Positions 27,617-37,819 are shown, numbered from the stretch's first letter. The stretch is DNA of 64,000 nt from Caenorhabditis remanei (GCF_010183535.1 NC_071332.1:8804001-8868000), one strand, 5' to 3'. Notes: a model not told the origin generated them from the sequence alone. A program made the numbers and translations.

Positions 27617-28626
27617 CTATTTCTTGTTGTTTTTCTGTAGATTTTCAAACGGTCCAGCATCTTTTGTGGTTTTGAAATCGTCTTTTTCATCTGCAGCACT
27701 AGCGGCATTCGGTGTCACTTGCCCATTGAAAGCTCCAGCTGGACGAGTAGTGCGAAGTTCAGAGCTTTTTGGATCTACAGGTGCTCCAGGAGTGGCATTA
27801 GAAGCCACTTGACCAGTGAAGTTTCCAGCAGGACGAGTAGTACGGAATTCACTATTTGGGTTTGCAGCTGTGTTAGCTGAGGAGACGACTTGTCCAGTGA
27901 AGTTTCCGGCAGGACGAGTTGTCATCATGTCATCATTCGGAGCCTGAGCAGCTGGAGCAGTTGCACCACCTTCGTCGTCATCTTCATCTGAAATTGACTC
28001 TCCTTCCTTTCTCATAAACATCACCACGTTAGCCTGAAATAGTGAACTGAAAAACACAACTGTAATCACAACTAACCCTTTTGACTTTCGGGGGTTCACT
28101 CTTGCCCTTTGATCGCATCTTTCCTTCACGATCCTTGTCTTCAACATCATCGTTGTTGGTCGGTTGCGGAGCTTCCTTCTCTTTTTGGTCATTTATTCCA
28201 GCAAATAAGATTTGAATCTTATGTTTTAAATTTGCTGATTTGAATGCCTGCTTCTTCACCGTATCAGTATTAGCGTTTGCGGATATTGCAGTAACCACAA
28301 GGGTGAATCTAGAAATGTTAGTGTTTTGAAAAGCATATCTGCAAAAACTACCTTTGTCCGATAAGCTTTCCGGACTTCTCCATCATTTCCTTTGTTGCAC
28401 CTTTGAAAATACACTGGTAGTCTTGCTTCTCGCCAGGTTTTATCTTACAGTTATCAAGTGGAGTTATCTTGAAAACTGTCGGGTTAGTGTTTTTGAACTT
28501 GATCATCACGGTTGTTTTAGAATTATTTATGACCTCCAACTTGGCTTTTTGTCTTCTTTCCACTAGAGTGAATGTAATAGACGTTGATGGATTGAAAGAC
28601 ACTTTCGATAGATCCGCATTGGCCAT
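27617..28626 (-). CDS. MSP-domain protein with TTRPAG repeat tail (paralogue 1)
   Basis: Three exons (28352-28626, 28077-28308, 27617-28033, minus strand) encode 307 residues. An N-terminal immunoglobulin-like Major Sperm Protein domain (about residues 1-130) begins ADLSKVSFNPSTSITFTLV and includes VINNSKTTVMIKFKNTNPTVF and the strand ending in LFAGIND. After a charged linker (EDKDREGKMRSKGK, PPKVKR) comes an acidic stretch SISDEDDDEGG and a tail of four imperfect repeats: TTRPAGNFTGQV twice, TTRPAGAFNGQV once and a decayed TTKDAGPFENLQ. The MSP fold assembles the motile cytoskeleton of nematode sperm, or mediates protein contacts in other tissues. The repeat tail's function is unknown to me. 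A tandem paralogue follows at 29116-30114 with identical exon structure. Confidence 0.88.
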
Positions 28627-29115
28627 TTTCTTTTGATCCGATAACTCCTAATAAGTAAGTTTTGTGATTTCTAACCGAAACCTTCTTCTTTTATAGCTAC
28701 GATATTATCTCGTGGGTTGATCAATTCGAGCAAAAATATAGCGTTCATGTCACGTTTTGCTGTGATTGTTATAATTTAATAAATTCGGAAAATGTAGCAA
28801 GAGCATGAATCGTCGATTTGAGATTCTACATAGAAGATATGGATGTTTCTAGCTGTCAAAAAAACGTGTGAAGGTGAACCAAAACAAAGGAAAAAATCAA
28901 AGAACATTGTAATTGGTCTATACGGGTGGTCCCCAAAATAAATCCAGTTTTCATCTTTGAGAGTATTGTAAAAAGTAAACCACGATTTCACTTCCGCTAA
29001 GGAAATATATGTTTAGTATGAAAATTGTGAAAATAAACAACAAGTTATCACTTAATATTTATTACAGATTACAGAGTTTTTGACGATTCGTATTTTTCTA
29101 CTTTCTAGTGGATTA
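28627..29115. promoter_or_regulatory. Spacer between the two MSP-domain genes
   Basis: It contains the upstream region of paralogue 1 (28627-28760), with a TATA-like TTTATAG near 28690, a TTATCT site (AGATAA on the coding strand) at 28705-28710 and GTTCATGTCACGTT at 28743-28756. The rest is the 3' flank of paralogue 2. No coding sequence is supported. Confidence 0.6.
28690..28756 (-). promoter_or_regulatory. Upstream cassette of MSP paralogue 1 (TATA, GATA, shared 14-mer)
   Basis: Read toward the gene on the minus strand, the order is the 14-mer (GTTCATGTCACGTT on the plus strand, 28743-28756), then a GAGCAA word near 28728, then a GATA-type AGATAA (28705-28710), then an AT-rich TATA-like element near 28690. 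The same items occur in the same order upstream of paralogue 2. GATA elements are known in msp promoters, where ELT-1 acts; the role of the 14-mer is inferred only from conservation between the two copies. Confidence 0.55.
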
Positions 29116-30114
29116 TTATTTGTTGCTTCTCTGTGGATTTTCAAACGATCCAGCTGGTCTTGTAGTTTTGAGATTATCCTTATCCGTAGAAGAACCAACT
29201 ACATTCGGAGTGACTTGCCCATTGAATGCTCCAGCTGGACGAGTTGTAAGAAGTCCAACACTTTTTGGATCAACTGGTGCTCCAGGGACTGCATTAGAAG
29301 CAACTTGACCAGTGAAGTTTCCAGCAGGACGAGTAGTTTTCATATCGCTTGTTGGAGAGGTTGGCCCTCCGAGATTTTCGTTTGAAGCCACTTGTCCAGT
29401 GAAGTTTCCAGCTGGACGAGTTGTCATCATGTCATCGCTTGGAGCCTGAGCAGCAGGAGCAGTTCCACCGCCTTCCTCCTCATCTTCATCCGAAATTGAC
29501 TCTCCTTCCTTTCTCATGAACATCACCACGTTTGCCTTCAAAGAGACTAGCAATAGCTTTACATTAGTGAAAACTAACCCTCTTGACCTTCGGAGGTTCA
29601 TTTCTGCCTTTTGCGCGCATCTGTCCCTCACGATCCTTGTCTTCAACATCATCGTTGTTGGTCGGTTGCTGAGCTTCTTTTTGATCGTTTATTCCAGCAA
29701 ATAAGATATTAATCCTATGTTTTAAACTTGTTGTCTTGAATGCCTGTCTCTTAACCACTTCAGTATTAGCGTTTGCGGATACTGCAGTAACCACAATAGA
29801 GAATCTGAAGTATTAGAATATTTCTTCAATTACAACTTCAAAAACTACCTCTGTCCATCAACCTTTTTGCCTAATTCTTCTTTTGTTGCTCCTTTGAACA
29901 TGCATTTGAAATCTTTTTTCTCTCCAGCGAGCATCTTACAATCTGCAGGCTTTGTTCTAAAAACTGCCGGATTGGTGTTTTTGAACTTGATATACAAGGC
30001 ACTTGTGGAATTGTTCATGATCTCCAACTTGACTTGTTGTTTCTTGCCCACTGCTTGGTAAGTCACAGACGTCGATGGGTTGAAAGACACTTTCGAGAGA
30101 TCCGCATTGGCCAT
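29116..30114 (-). CDS. MSP-domain protein with TTRPAG repeat tail (paralogue 2)
   Basis: Three exons (29849-30114, 29579-29804, 29116-29535, minus strand) encode 303 residues. The protein is colinear with the neighbouring copy: MSP domain from ADLSKVSFNPSTSVTYQAVG, linker EDKDREGQMRAKGR and PPKVKR, acidic SISDEDEEEGGG, then four repeats TTRPAGNFTGQV, TTRPAGNFTGQV, TTRPAGAFNGQV and TTRPAGSFENPQ. Introns sit at the same positions and phases as in paralogue 1, so the pair arose by duplication. The fourth repeat is intact here but decayed in paralogue 1. The start codon is 226 bases from the divergent kinase gene, which suggests a shared promoter region. A role in spermatogenic cells is inferred from the family. 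Confidence 0.88.
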
Positions 30115-30195
30115 TGTCTTTCGATCACAATGTGGATCCGATCACTCAAACTTGTTTGAAAAAAGTATTTGCTGTTTTTTTCTAATCCAACCTTT

Positions 30196-30264
30196 TTTAT
30201 ACCAAAATTGTTATCTTCTTTTTAATCTCTGGAGCAAGAAACTAGAGCAAGTTCATGTCACGTT
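30196..30264 (-). promoter_or_regulatory. Upstream cassette of MSP paralogue 2 (TATA, GATA, shared 14-mer)
   Basis: The plus strand shows TTTTATACC near 30196, TTATCT at 30211-30216, GAGCAA near 30232 and again just before the 14-mer, and GTTCATGTCACGTT at 30251-30264. The same elements in the same order lie upstream of paralogue 1, although the surrounding sequence differs. It sits in the 225 bp between this gene and the divergent kinase, so it may serve both. Confidence 0.55.
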
Positions 30265-30339
30265 GTTTTAATGCTAGGTTCTTTGAATAAACATGAAATG
30301 GTCAGTTTTTGATTCATTTCCTCTCTAGATACTCCAAAA

Positions 30340-31467
30340 ATGGCTACCACTCCAACTTTAATTCAGTTAAACAATGGCGATAAGGTGAATCGTTTCACGG
30401 TTTTCAAAAAACTTGGAGAAGGTACGTTCGGAGCAGTTTATGCTGTGCGAGATGACACTGGAGCAGAACATGCACTCAAAGCAGAACTGTCTACAGAGAA
30501 GATTCCGGTGAGACCTAATTCATCACTTCGCCATTTCAAACTCATGTTTTCCAGTTGTTGAAATTGGAGCTGTATGTAATGCAAAAATTGACTCAAAAAG
30601 GAGCAAAACACATGCCAACTTTGATTGGTTTGTGCTTTCAGGTTTTCAGAAATATACCTAAAACTTCGAATTTTCAGATAAAGGAAAACATGAAAACTTC
30701 AACTACATCGTCATGAAATTTCTCGGAAAATCACTTCAAGATGCAAAGAAAACCGGTCCAGATGGTCATCTGAATCTAGGATCGGCGATTGGTGCATCAA
30801 TTCAATGCTTAGAAGCACTCGAAGAAATGCATTGGTGTGGATTCTTGCATCGAGACGTCAAACCAGGAAATTTCTGTTTGGGAAGAGCTGAACTAGGAGA
30901 GTTGAGAAAGATCTTTGTGCTGGATTTTGGATTGTGTCGTCGCTTTGTAAACGATCAGAATGTGATGTTGCAGCCAAGAAGAAAAGCACCGTATCGTGGA
31001 ACTCCTCGTTATGCACCAATTGCATCTCATAATAATATGGAACACGGGAGAAAAGATGACGTTGAAAGTTGGTGAGTTAACAGAGTACTTCAGTTGTTGT
31101 TCCGTAATAATAATCCAAAACTTATAGGTTTTACATGCTTGTCGATTTCACGAATGCCGCTCTTCCATGGAAAGTTGCCAGCAAAATTAAAGAAGTTGGG
31201 GAAATCAAGAAGAATGCTCGTTTCGATCCAGGATTGTCTCAATTGCTTGCCGGATGTCCAATGGAAGAATACCGTTTGATTATGAAGTATGTATAGATGT
31301 TAACATCTTAATGATTCAATTTCTGTTTCAGTCACATCGATGGCCTCACGTATTTCATGGAACCAAACTACGGATTGATCTACTCGACTCTCAAAAAGTT
31401 GATGCAAACCAAGAATGTTCAAGAAGTACCGTATGATTGGGAAAATGAGTACGCTGTCGGTAAATAG
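30340..31467 (+). CDS. TTBK/CK1-like protein kinase
   Basis: Five exons (30340-30507, 30555-30627, 30678-31071, 31128-31286, 31332-31467) encode 309 residues, almost all kinase domain. Visible motifs are the glycine loop GEGTFGAVY (26-34), the ATP-binding Lys47 in HALKAE, the catalytic HRDVKPGNF (138-146), DFG at 163-165 (LDFGLCRRF), and the CK1-type GTPRYAPIASH in place of the APE motif. All catalytic residues are present, so the enzyme should be active. It belongs to the large nematode expansion of tau-tubulin-kinase-like CK1 kinases, many of which are sperm-enriched (SPE-6 is the known example). A trans-splice-like acceptor (CTCTCTAG) lies eleven bases before the ATG. The divergent arrangement with an MSP-domain gene fits male germ-line expression, which is inference. 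Confidence 0.9.
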
Positions 31468-32110
31468 AAAATTAATTATGAAATAAAATATTTTGTTTTC
31501 TTTTTTCACAAATAAACAAACAACATAGGAAAAAGGTACTCTTTTTCTGGATCTTCAGCAATCTTCTCTGAATTACGAAAATTACAAAATATTCTGTATT
31601 CCAAAGATCACATTTTCTCTCATAACCTTGACGATCATGTTTACTTTCCATTCGACTGATTCCACATAGTATGCTAATTTTCGAATGTAGATTGTGTCCA
31701 TTTCCTCTTTTCCATTCTTCCAAATGCTCATCAATGTCCAATTACTTCCGTTACTCGAGAGCCAATCACTTCAAACTTTTGACCCTCTTCTACTCTTCAT
31801 ATACTTATCTTTGCCACATCGTTTATCCCTCAATGTTGACTTCCGGTGCCCATCCGTCAAGTACCTTTTCTGTCGGATAATAATCTCAAACACAAACAAA
31901 TATGATGTTGAACAAGATACTGTATCACTGACTTTCTTGAACTTCCCTTTTCTTTTTTCCAATTTTTTTTCAATTTTTCTGTTATCCTCCAGCTTCTGTG
32001 TCTCTAAATAAATATTGACGTTTTTCGCGTTTTCTATTTCTCACCGAACAATAAATGTTGAAAAGTTTTGAAGAATCTTCGAACAATCGAAGAGACAAAA
32101 ACGTGGGAAA

Positions 32111-32363
32111 ATGTCAATTGAAGGATTGCTGGGAACAGTTTCTCGCAGTATTTGGAGATATGATCAGGTTGGTGAAAGTTCGATTGGAAATGGATGAACA
32201 TTCAAAATTCAATTATAGGATTATTCCGATCGACTTCACACTACTGTCACATCAAATATACTCGTAGCAATGGCTGGATTGACGGGTTGGAAGACATGGG
32301 CTGGATCGTCGCCAATCGAATGTGCCATTCCTGCAATGTTCTCTGAAAGTGTTTCAGCGGTCA
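32111..32363 (+). pseudogene. Innexin N-terminal fragment
   Basis: Two exon-like segments (32111-32167 and from 32219), joined at a GTTGGT donor and an ATTATAG acceptor in phase 0, read MSIEGLLGTVSRSIWRYDQ and DYSDRLHTTVTSNILVAMAG then LTGWKTWAGSSPIECAIPAMF. This aligns with the start of inx-11 two kilobases downstream ([44 protein letters not shown]), covering the N-terminus, TM1 and the first extracellular Cys. The hallmark next exon (YxENYCW) and all later innexin exons are absent before inx-11, and the frame reaches a stop soon after 32363. It is most likely a truncated duplicate, or the start of a gene whose remaining exons diverged beyond recognition. Confidence 0.6.
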
Positions 32364-33724
32364 GTAGGTGTTTGTAGCTATGGAACCTCATACACTTCCC
32401 TCCTTCTTTTCAATACTAAATTTATTCAACCCTGAGACCCTCTTTAGTCATACTGTCTTCATAACAAAGGAGAAGACCCTATCAGTTCCTAAAAGGTCTT
32501 TGTAAACATTCAAATGTCTTTAACGACCATTCTAACGTTTAATATTTCTTTTGAAGCGGCGGTGGTTAGTTGTTTAGATTTTAGATTCAAAACGAAGTTC
32601 CCTCTCTTTTGGTTCTCCTCAATTTCAGTTTCCAATCTAACCTCAATTTGAAACATTTATACAACAACATCGTCCGCCTTCTCTTGACTTCAAATTGTCG
32701 TATATAAATCAACCAGTTCGTAATGATATTTTTCTCAAAAAACCGAGACGCAGACATGAAACACAAATTGAAAACAGTCATACTTCGTCCCGCCGAAAAG
32801 GTTACCTTCCTATTGTTCCTTCGGGTTGAAACGTACTGAAGAGACATAGAGATATTGAGAAATTGGGAATTATTGGCACCCTGCCCGCACAGGACAAATC
32901 AAATTCTCTTTTTTCCTGGCATGTGGCTTTAGATCACATTTTAATAGGCTGCTGATCAGTCTGTGTCTCTCATTCAATCCATTATCCCTCTTCTTTTTGT
33001 TTATGTGTCTAATTCTCTCGATATCCGTATATCTTCTTTACTACTCTTCTCGTTGACAAGATTGTTTGCAAATCATCACTTTCCCATATACTCTTCAATG
33101 TTTGTTTCGCATCCTCCAAAACGGTCGCCACTTCCAAAACATATATTGAGAATGAAAAATGGGAAAGCGAGACCCAACTCTATTATTACGTTCATTCTTC
33201 TAAAGCTCCTGTTTCTTTTGTCGCACTGAGTTCCGTTTTTTCTTCAATTACCGTAATGATCTATAATCATCTAGAACTAGTTCAGGTTGCGTGCGATTTC
33301 ATATTTTTGTTATTTGGACTAAAAGAAAAAAGGTGTCATTTGATCACAACTTTCTATAAATTCTCGCATTTATCTACCAATACGAATTCTTTATCCAGTT
33401 CAGTTCAGTTGTTTATTCCTCTATTTTTCAATTTATAAACATGCCGAGTTTTTCTAGTCTTATGACAAACCGATTCAAGCTGGTAAAGAGTGACCAATTA
33501 CGAAAAAATGGCAGGAGAAATATACTGGAAGAAGTGATGATAAATGGTTTTGATGACTTTTTGTGACGAGCACTTTTTAATTAACTTTTCAACAACAGCT
33601 CTAGAAAATACTGACAGAAAGGCAAGCCTATTTAAAAACATCATTCTTATATATAAAAGACAATTGGGCGTTGTCTGAGGCGCTGTCCGCAACGGTTTTG
33701 GGAAGAGGAGAGAAACTTAGCCAA

Positions 33725-33792
33725 GGGGCAAAACCGAACTGGCGTGCTTTGGAAAACGACCGCCGCTTTAAACCACTCGGCCATGCGGGCAC
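33725..33792 (-). other. tRNA-like relic (box A motif)
   Basis: On the minus strand the sequence starts GCCCGCATGGCCGAGTGG, a near-perfect class II tRNA 5' part including box A. A weak box B (AGTTCGGTTTTG) follows about 45 bases later. The anticodon arm does not fold properly and the 3' acceptor strand does not pair, so it is not a functional tRNA gene by eye. It may be a tRNA-Ser/Leu pseudogene or part of a tRNA-derived element. Confidence 0.4.
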
Positions 33793-33826
33793 ATTCGAAA
33801 GTCAATGACCACGTGAATGAAGAGAG

Positions 33827-33872
33827 ACCAGCCGGCTCAACCGCCGAAGGCGGGGGAGACAGGCTGGTTTTT
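33827..33872. other. Strong nested stem-loop followed by a T run
   Basis: ACCAGCC (33827-33833) pairs perfectly with GGCTGGT (33862-33868), and inside it CCGCC pairs with GGCGG around a GAA loop (33841-33853). Five T residues follow directly on the plus strand, as at Pol III termination sites. No known small RNA family is recognised. It lies just beside the tRNA-like relic on the opposite strand. Confidence 0.4.
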
Positions 33873-34343
33873 CATAATTCTAGATTTGCGCGTAAAATAG
33901 GATGAGAAGGATGTAGCATAACGTGATGGTGTTCGCAGAGTTTTTGAATCCAAAATAGAGGGAACTCGAATATAGGTTATCTATGTTCAATTTTTTCTGT
34001 TTTTTTTTCATTTCACTTCATTGCTCGTATTTTTCTGACAGTTTCTGCTTCTTTTTATCTCTGTTTTTTTCAGCCCGATCACATTGTTCTGGGCTCGTCC
34101 GGAAAGAGAAAATGTTGCAAAAAACAACATGTTTTTCAAATTATGAATAGCTCACTTAACCTGGGGACCAAACCCCAGGCAGACTTTTCAAAATTGCGTT
34201 TCTCTTTTCCCAAAACCACACTTTTTCCTTTTCTATATCAAAAAACATTTTGAAAACTCTGGGTGTGATTTTATTTCGTCGTGTTTCCTCTATTTCATTC
34301 CTTTCTGACCTCATAAACTCTATTTTTCTAATTTTCAGTCATC

Positions 34344-36687
34344 ATGGTGATGATCGAAACATTCCTCGGAATGGCGAAATATCTTTCGCCGCGAGAGGAC
34401 GACGATTGGTCAGATCGATTGAATTATTTAATAACTCCAAATTTATTACTTGCATTTTCTGTACTAATTTCATTCAAACAGTTCGGAGGAAGACCAATCG
34501 AATGCATGTTTCCCAATAAATTTCCTGGAAGTTGGGAGCAGGTACATCTAATTAAATATCAATTCGAACTATTCACAGGGAGAAGCAACTTTCATTTCAT
34601 CATAAACTTTTCCAGTACGCTGAAAACTACTGCTGGTCACAAGACACCTACTTTGTTGAACCGACTCAAGACGTTTCTCTTTTGAAAACAGAAGAAAGGT
34701 TAGTTTGCAAAGTTTTTTACGATAAATTCTATTAACTTCTCTTTCAGATACACACCAGATCGTCAACTCTCATACTATCAATGGGTTCCATTCTTCCTTC
34801 TCCTTCAAGCTGCCTTTTTCCGAGCTCCTAGTTATCTCTGGAAGTATTTCTCTAATCATTCAGGTAATTGAAACAGTTTAGAATCTTCTGCATGTAACTT
34901 GACTCATATTTCTAGGTATTCGAATTCATGAAGTTGTTGAAAAAGCAAAAGACAACGCAAATGTAGAGGAAGAAGTCCGAGAAAAGAACATTGGAATTCT
35001 GAAAAGACATTTGTCAAGTGCCCTTCGATTCCAGGCGAATATGGAATCCAAACGTGTTCAAGTACACAAAACTGTGACTTTTCTCAATTTTCAATACTCA
35101 TCTGGCTTCATCTCTTGGATTTATCTCTTCACTAAGTCGTTGTACTTTATCAATGTTTTCGCTCAACTTTATCTTATGAATTAGTAAGTTGCATACCAAG
35201 AAAAATCAAAAATAATCTGCGTTCGGGGGGAATCGAACCCCCGTCGAATGCTTGGAAGGCATCCATGCTGACCATTACACCACGAACGCGGTGGAATATA
35301 CGGGTTTTAGTTGCGTACATTTTTCCACAAAACACTCTGGCAGTTGGATAGAGACACAGACTACACGTCTTACGCGAGAGAGTGTTGTATGTGTGTATCC
35401 TGCCTTAAAATGAATTGGCCGTCGAATTTTTCTCGGTTTACAGCTTCCTGGGGACCAACAGATATCAGTGGTACGGTTTCGGTGTAGTCAAGGACATTGT
35501 GAGTGGAACACCGTGGGAAAGAAGTGGATACTTCCCGAGAGCTGCAGTTTGTGACTTCGAAGTGAGATTACTCTTCCCAATTCATTACGAAGACAAAACG
35601 CTTTTCAGGTTCGCCAAGTTGCCAATATCCAAAGATATTCAGTACAATGTGTTCTTGTCATCAACATTTTCAACGAGAAAATTTTCGTTTTGCTTTGGTT
35701 TTGGTTAGTTTCGCTTGAAATAGATGTTGTTTTAAGAAACACCAAGGCTTATTCTTATAAAATTAAAGGTTTATTTTATGAAAAAAAGGTAAAGCTGGGA
35801 AAAATTAGTTCGATGCATCCTATTGAGAAACAGTGGGGTTTTCATTCTACTCACTAAACTCCGCCCACCGCACACAAAAGATAGTGGTCGGCGGAACCCG
35901 CGAAGTGTCGGCTGCGCTGTTTCACCTAGTTGCTGTCTCGCGTTATTTTCGTTGCTTCTGTGATCGACAACAAACCCAGCTCTCTGAATGATTGTGAGGT
36001 TAAGAAAACAGCTGAGAAGCGCTGAAAATTAATTTTTGAAATTACATCATTAGATGGTCATAACAGAATTTTAGGTACTTGATTCTTCTGTTTGCATCGA
36101 CGGTCTCTTTTGTTCAATGGTTTGTGGTTCTCGTGTTTCCTTGCTTCTCAAAATGGTTCATCAAGCAGCATTTGGCCCTCAGTACACTCCAGAATTTCAA
36201 CCAAAGGAATAGTCGACGAGAAGATGCAGATGTTTCCAAATTTGTTACTCAGTATCTACACAAAGACGGCGTTTTTGTACTTCGGATGGTCTCCTCGCAT
36301 GCGGGAATAATTTTTGCTACTGATCTTGTGCAAGCTCTTTACGAGGCTTATGATTTCCAAGACAAGAATGTAAGCATAGCAACATAAGTTATTAAATTAA
36401 GAACGTTTTTTTCAGAAAGGCATTCAAGGAAGTCCGGTGAGCGATGATCTTCAAACAATTAGTACTGGTGCGGGTTCTTCCATTCGACAACGGAAGAATA
36501 AAAAAGGAAGCCGAATTGAATATAAAGTAAGATAAAACACTCAGAATTTAGTCTGTAATAATAAGTACTTCAGCCTGGAACTCCATTCACTACTACCTTG
36601 ATGCCAGAAAAAGACGATATCGAGTCAAGTTCAACGTCATCTGAAGAGGATCAAAAACGTGTTAGCAATGGAATTACTAACATTTAA
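34344..36687 (+). CDS. inx-11: Innexin INX-11, gap-junction subunit
   Basis: Nine exons (34344-34541, 34616-34698, 34748-34863, 34916-35183, 35444-35561, 35609-35703, 36075-36369, 36416-36526, 36574-36687) encode 465 residues. Innexins are four-pass proteins that form invertebrate gap junctions and hemichannels. Hallmarks are present: TM1 with IECMFP and the first loop [12 protein letters not shown], the signature [20 protein letters not shown] at the start of TM2, the intracellular loop, TM3 [23 protein letters not shown], the second loop with [13 protein letters not shown] then [24 protein letters not shown]4 [20 protein letters not shown], and a cytoplasmic tail with basic ([10 protein letters not shown]) and Ser-rich acidic parts. 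The call to inx-11 rests on family fit and on its place beside atn-1, as I remember W04D2.3. An acceptor (TTTCAG) lies five bases before the ATG, suiting trans-splicing. Confidence 0.9.
35219..35289 (-). tRNA. tRNA-Gly (anticodon UCC)
   Basis: On the minus strand the 71-base sequence begins GCGTTCG, which pairs with the terminal CGAACGC as a 7-bp acceptor stem. The D arm holds TGGTGTAATGGTCAGCA (box A), the anticodon loop is CTTCCAA closed by ATGC/GCAT giving anticodon TCC, and the T arm is GGGGGTTCGATTCCCCC (box B). No intron is present. A T run follows downstream on the minus strand (near 35205-35215). The gene lies antisense within the fourth intron of inx-11. Confidence 0.95.
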
Positions 36688-36945
36688 CTGTGAATACTCG
36701 AAAAATATATTGAATCCAACGGGTACCATTCACTCTTCTTCTCACTAATATTGAATTCACTTTGTTTCATACCATTTTGCACTTTTTCTAATAAAATTTT
36801 GAGATATTTCGAGTTAAAATTGTTATCTTATGAAAAACAATGAATGAAAACAATAAACGAAACAGAACGAGAAAACGTCTACCTATACTCTGACCGAACA
36901 CGGCTTGAAAAGTTGAAATTTACACTTGAGAACAAGAAGGAGAAT

Positions 36946-37617
36946 TTAAATGCGGCGAATTTTGCGAGGCCTTGGTCCAAGTTCACAAAGTGGTGTGTGA
37001 TCCGTAATGCTGACAACGCGAACACCAGCAACAGTGAGTCCTTTCACACAAGTCATTCGACCTGGCCCAAGTCCTTTGACCTGTACTCGAACAGTTCGAA
37101 TTCCTCTTCTGACAAGTCTCTGTCCGGCTGCTACTCCAGTAGTTTGACCAGCAATGGTTGTCTTCTTGCGGGCATTTTTGAAGCCTTCTAGGCGGCACGA
37201 TGTTGACGTGATCACTTCATTCTAGAAAGTATTTCACATTTATTGATTATTTACCCTAATACATACTTTATTATCCATCACTGTAACCAGTGTATTATTC
37301 TTACTGGCACGAATGTAAACCAACGGCAGTTCATGATATGCAACTCCATCAAACTGCTGTTTCAACGTTTCAGCTGTTGGTAGCCGAGAATCCAATGATG
37401 ACGTGTTAATTGCTGTCTGTGCTCCTGCTCCCGTCGTTCCCTCCATTGTTTCTACTTGTCCCGTAACAATACGAGTTCCTTGCCTGTGAGCATCACGGAT
37501 ACTGTCAGCAGCCCGGATTGATGCGTATATTGTTCGCTGCTGCTGAACTGCTACAGACTGGCTTGCCGTCTGGAGACAAAGTCGGCCCAAGTCACTAACC
37601 AGACGACTGAATGACAT
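36946..37617 (-). CDS. mrps-11: Mitochondrial small-subunit ribosomal protein uS11m
   Basis: Two exons (37267-37617 and 36946-37221, minus strand) encode 208 residues. The N-terminal part (SFSRLVSDLGRLCLQTASQS) is basic and Ser-rich, suiting a mitochondrial targeting sequence. The C-terminal half carries the universal uS11 core: LVYIRASKNNTLVTVMDN, then GFKNARKKTTIAGQTTGVAA, GIRTVRVQVKGLGPGR and the terminal SITDHTPLCELGPRPRKIRRI. uS11 sits in the platform of the mitoribosomal small subunit near the E and P sites. The ATG at 37617 directly follows an acceptor-like CAATCACAG. The upstream zinc-finger gene ends only about 200 bases away, with an AATAAA between, so co-transcription as the downstream gene of an operon is likely. 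Confidence 0.93.
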
Positions 37618-37737
37618 CTGTGATTGTAATTTAAATATCAAGCAATTCTCGTGGAAAATTCAAAAATATTAAAAGTATAACAAAGTCTTTGCAACTTTTG
37701 AAGAAATTGAAAAAAACTATTTGAATTAAAAATTCAT

Positions 37738-37743
37738 TTTATT
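37738..37743 (-). terminator. Poly(A) signal of the upstream zinc-finger gene
   Basis: AATAAA on the minus strand (TTTATT on plus), about 80 bases after the zinc-finger gene's stop codon and about 120 bases before the mrps-11 start codon. That spacing is typical of intercistronic regions in nematode operons, where SL2 trans-splicing follows roughly 100 bases downstream. Confidence 0.6.
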
Positions 37744-37819
37744 AAAAAGTGAACACAGATCCCGGCTCTCATCAAGAAAATGTGATTGATTTATAAATTC
37801 GGAATGTCATAAATGTTAT

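Larger units (their letters stand above)
31468..34343. other. Region between the kinase and inx-11, holding relics
   Basis: This 2.9 kb stretch holds no complete gene. It contains an innexin N-terminal fragment (32111-32363), a tRNA-like relic on the minus strand (33725-33792), a strong stem-loop followed by a T run (33827-33872), and a perfect 7-bp hairpin (34160-34179). The remainder is AT-rich with pyrimidine tracts, including the presumed inx-11 promoter. A frame at 32640-32840 looks protein-like on one strand but has a stop immediately upstream and no acceptor, so I do not call it. Confidence 0.55.

Noticed and set aside
32640..32840. Protein-like plus-strand frame ending in RRKGYLPIVPSG
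   Set aside because: A stop codon sits immediately upstream and no acceptor allows joining to the innexin fragment.
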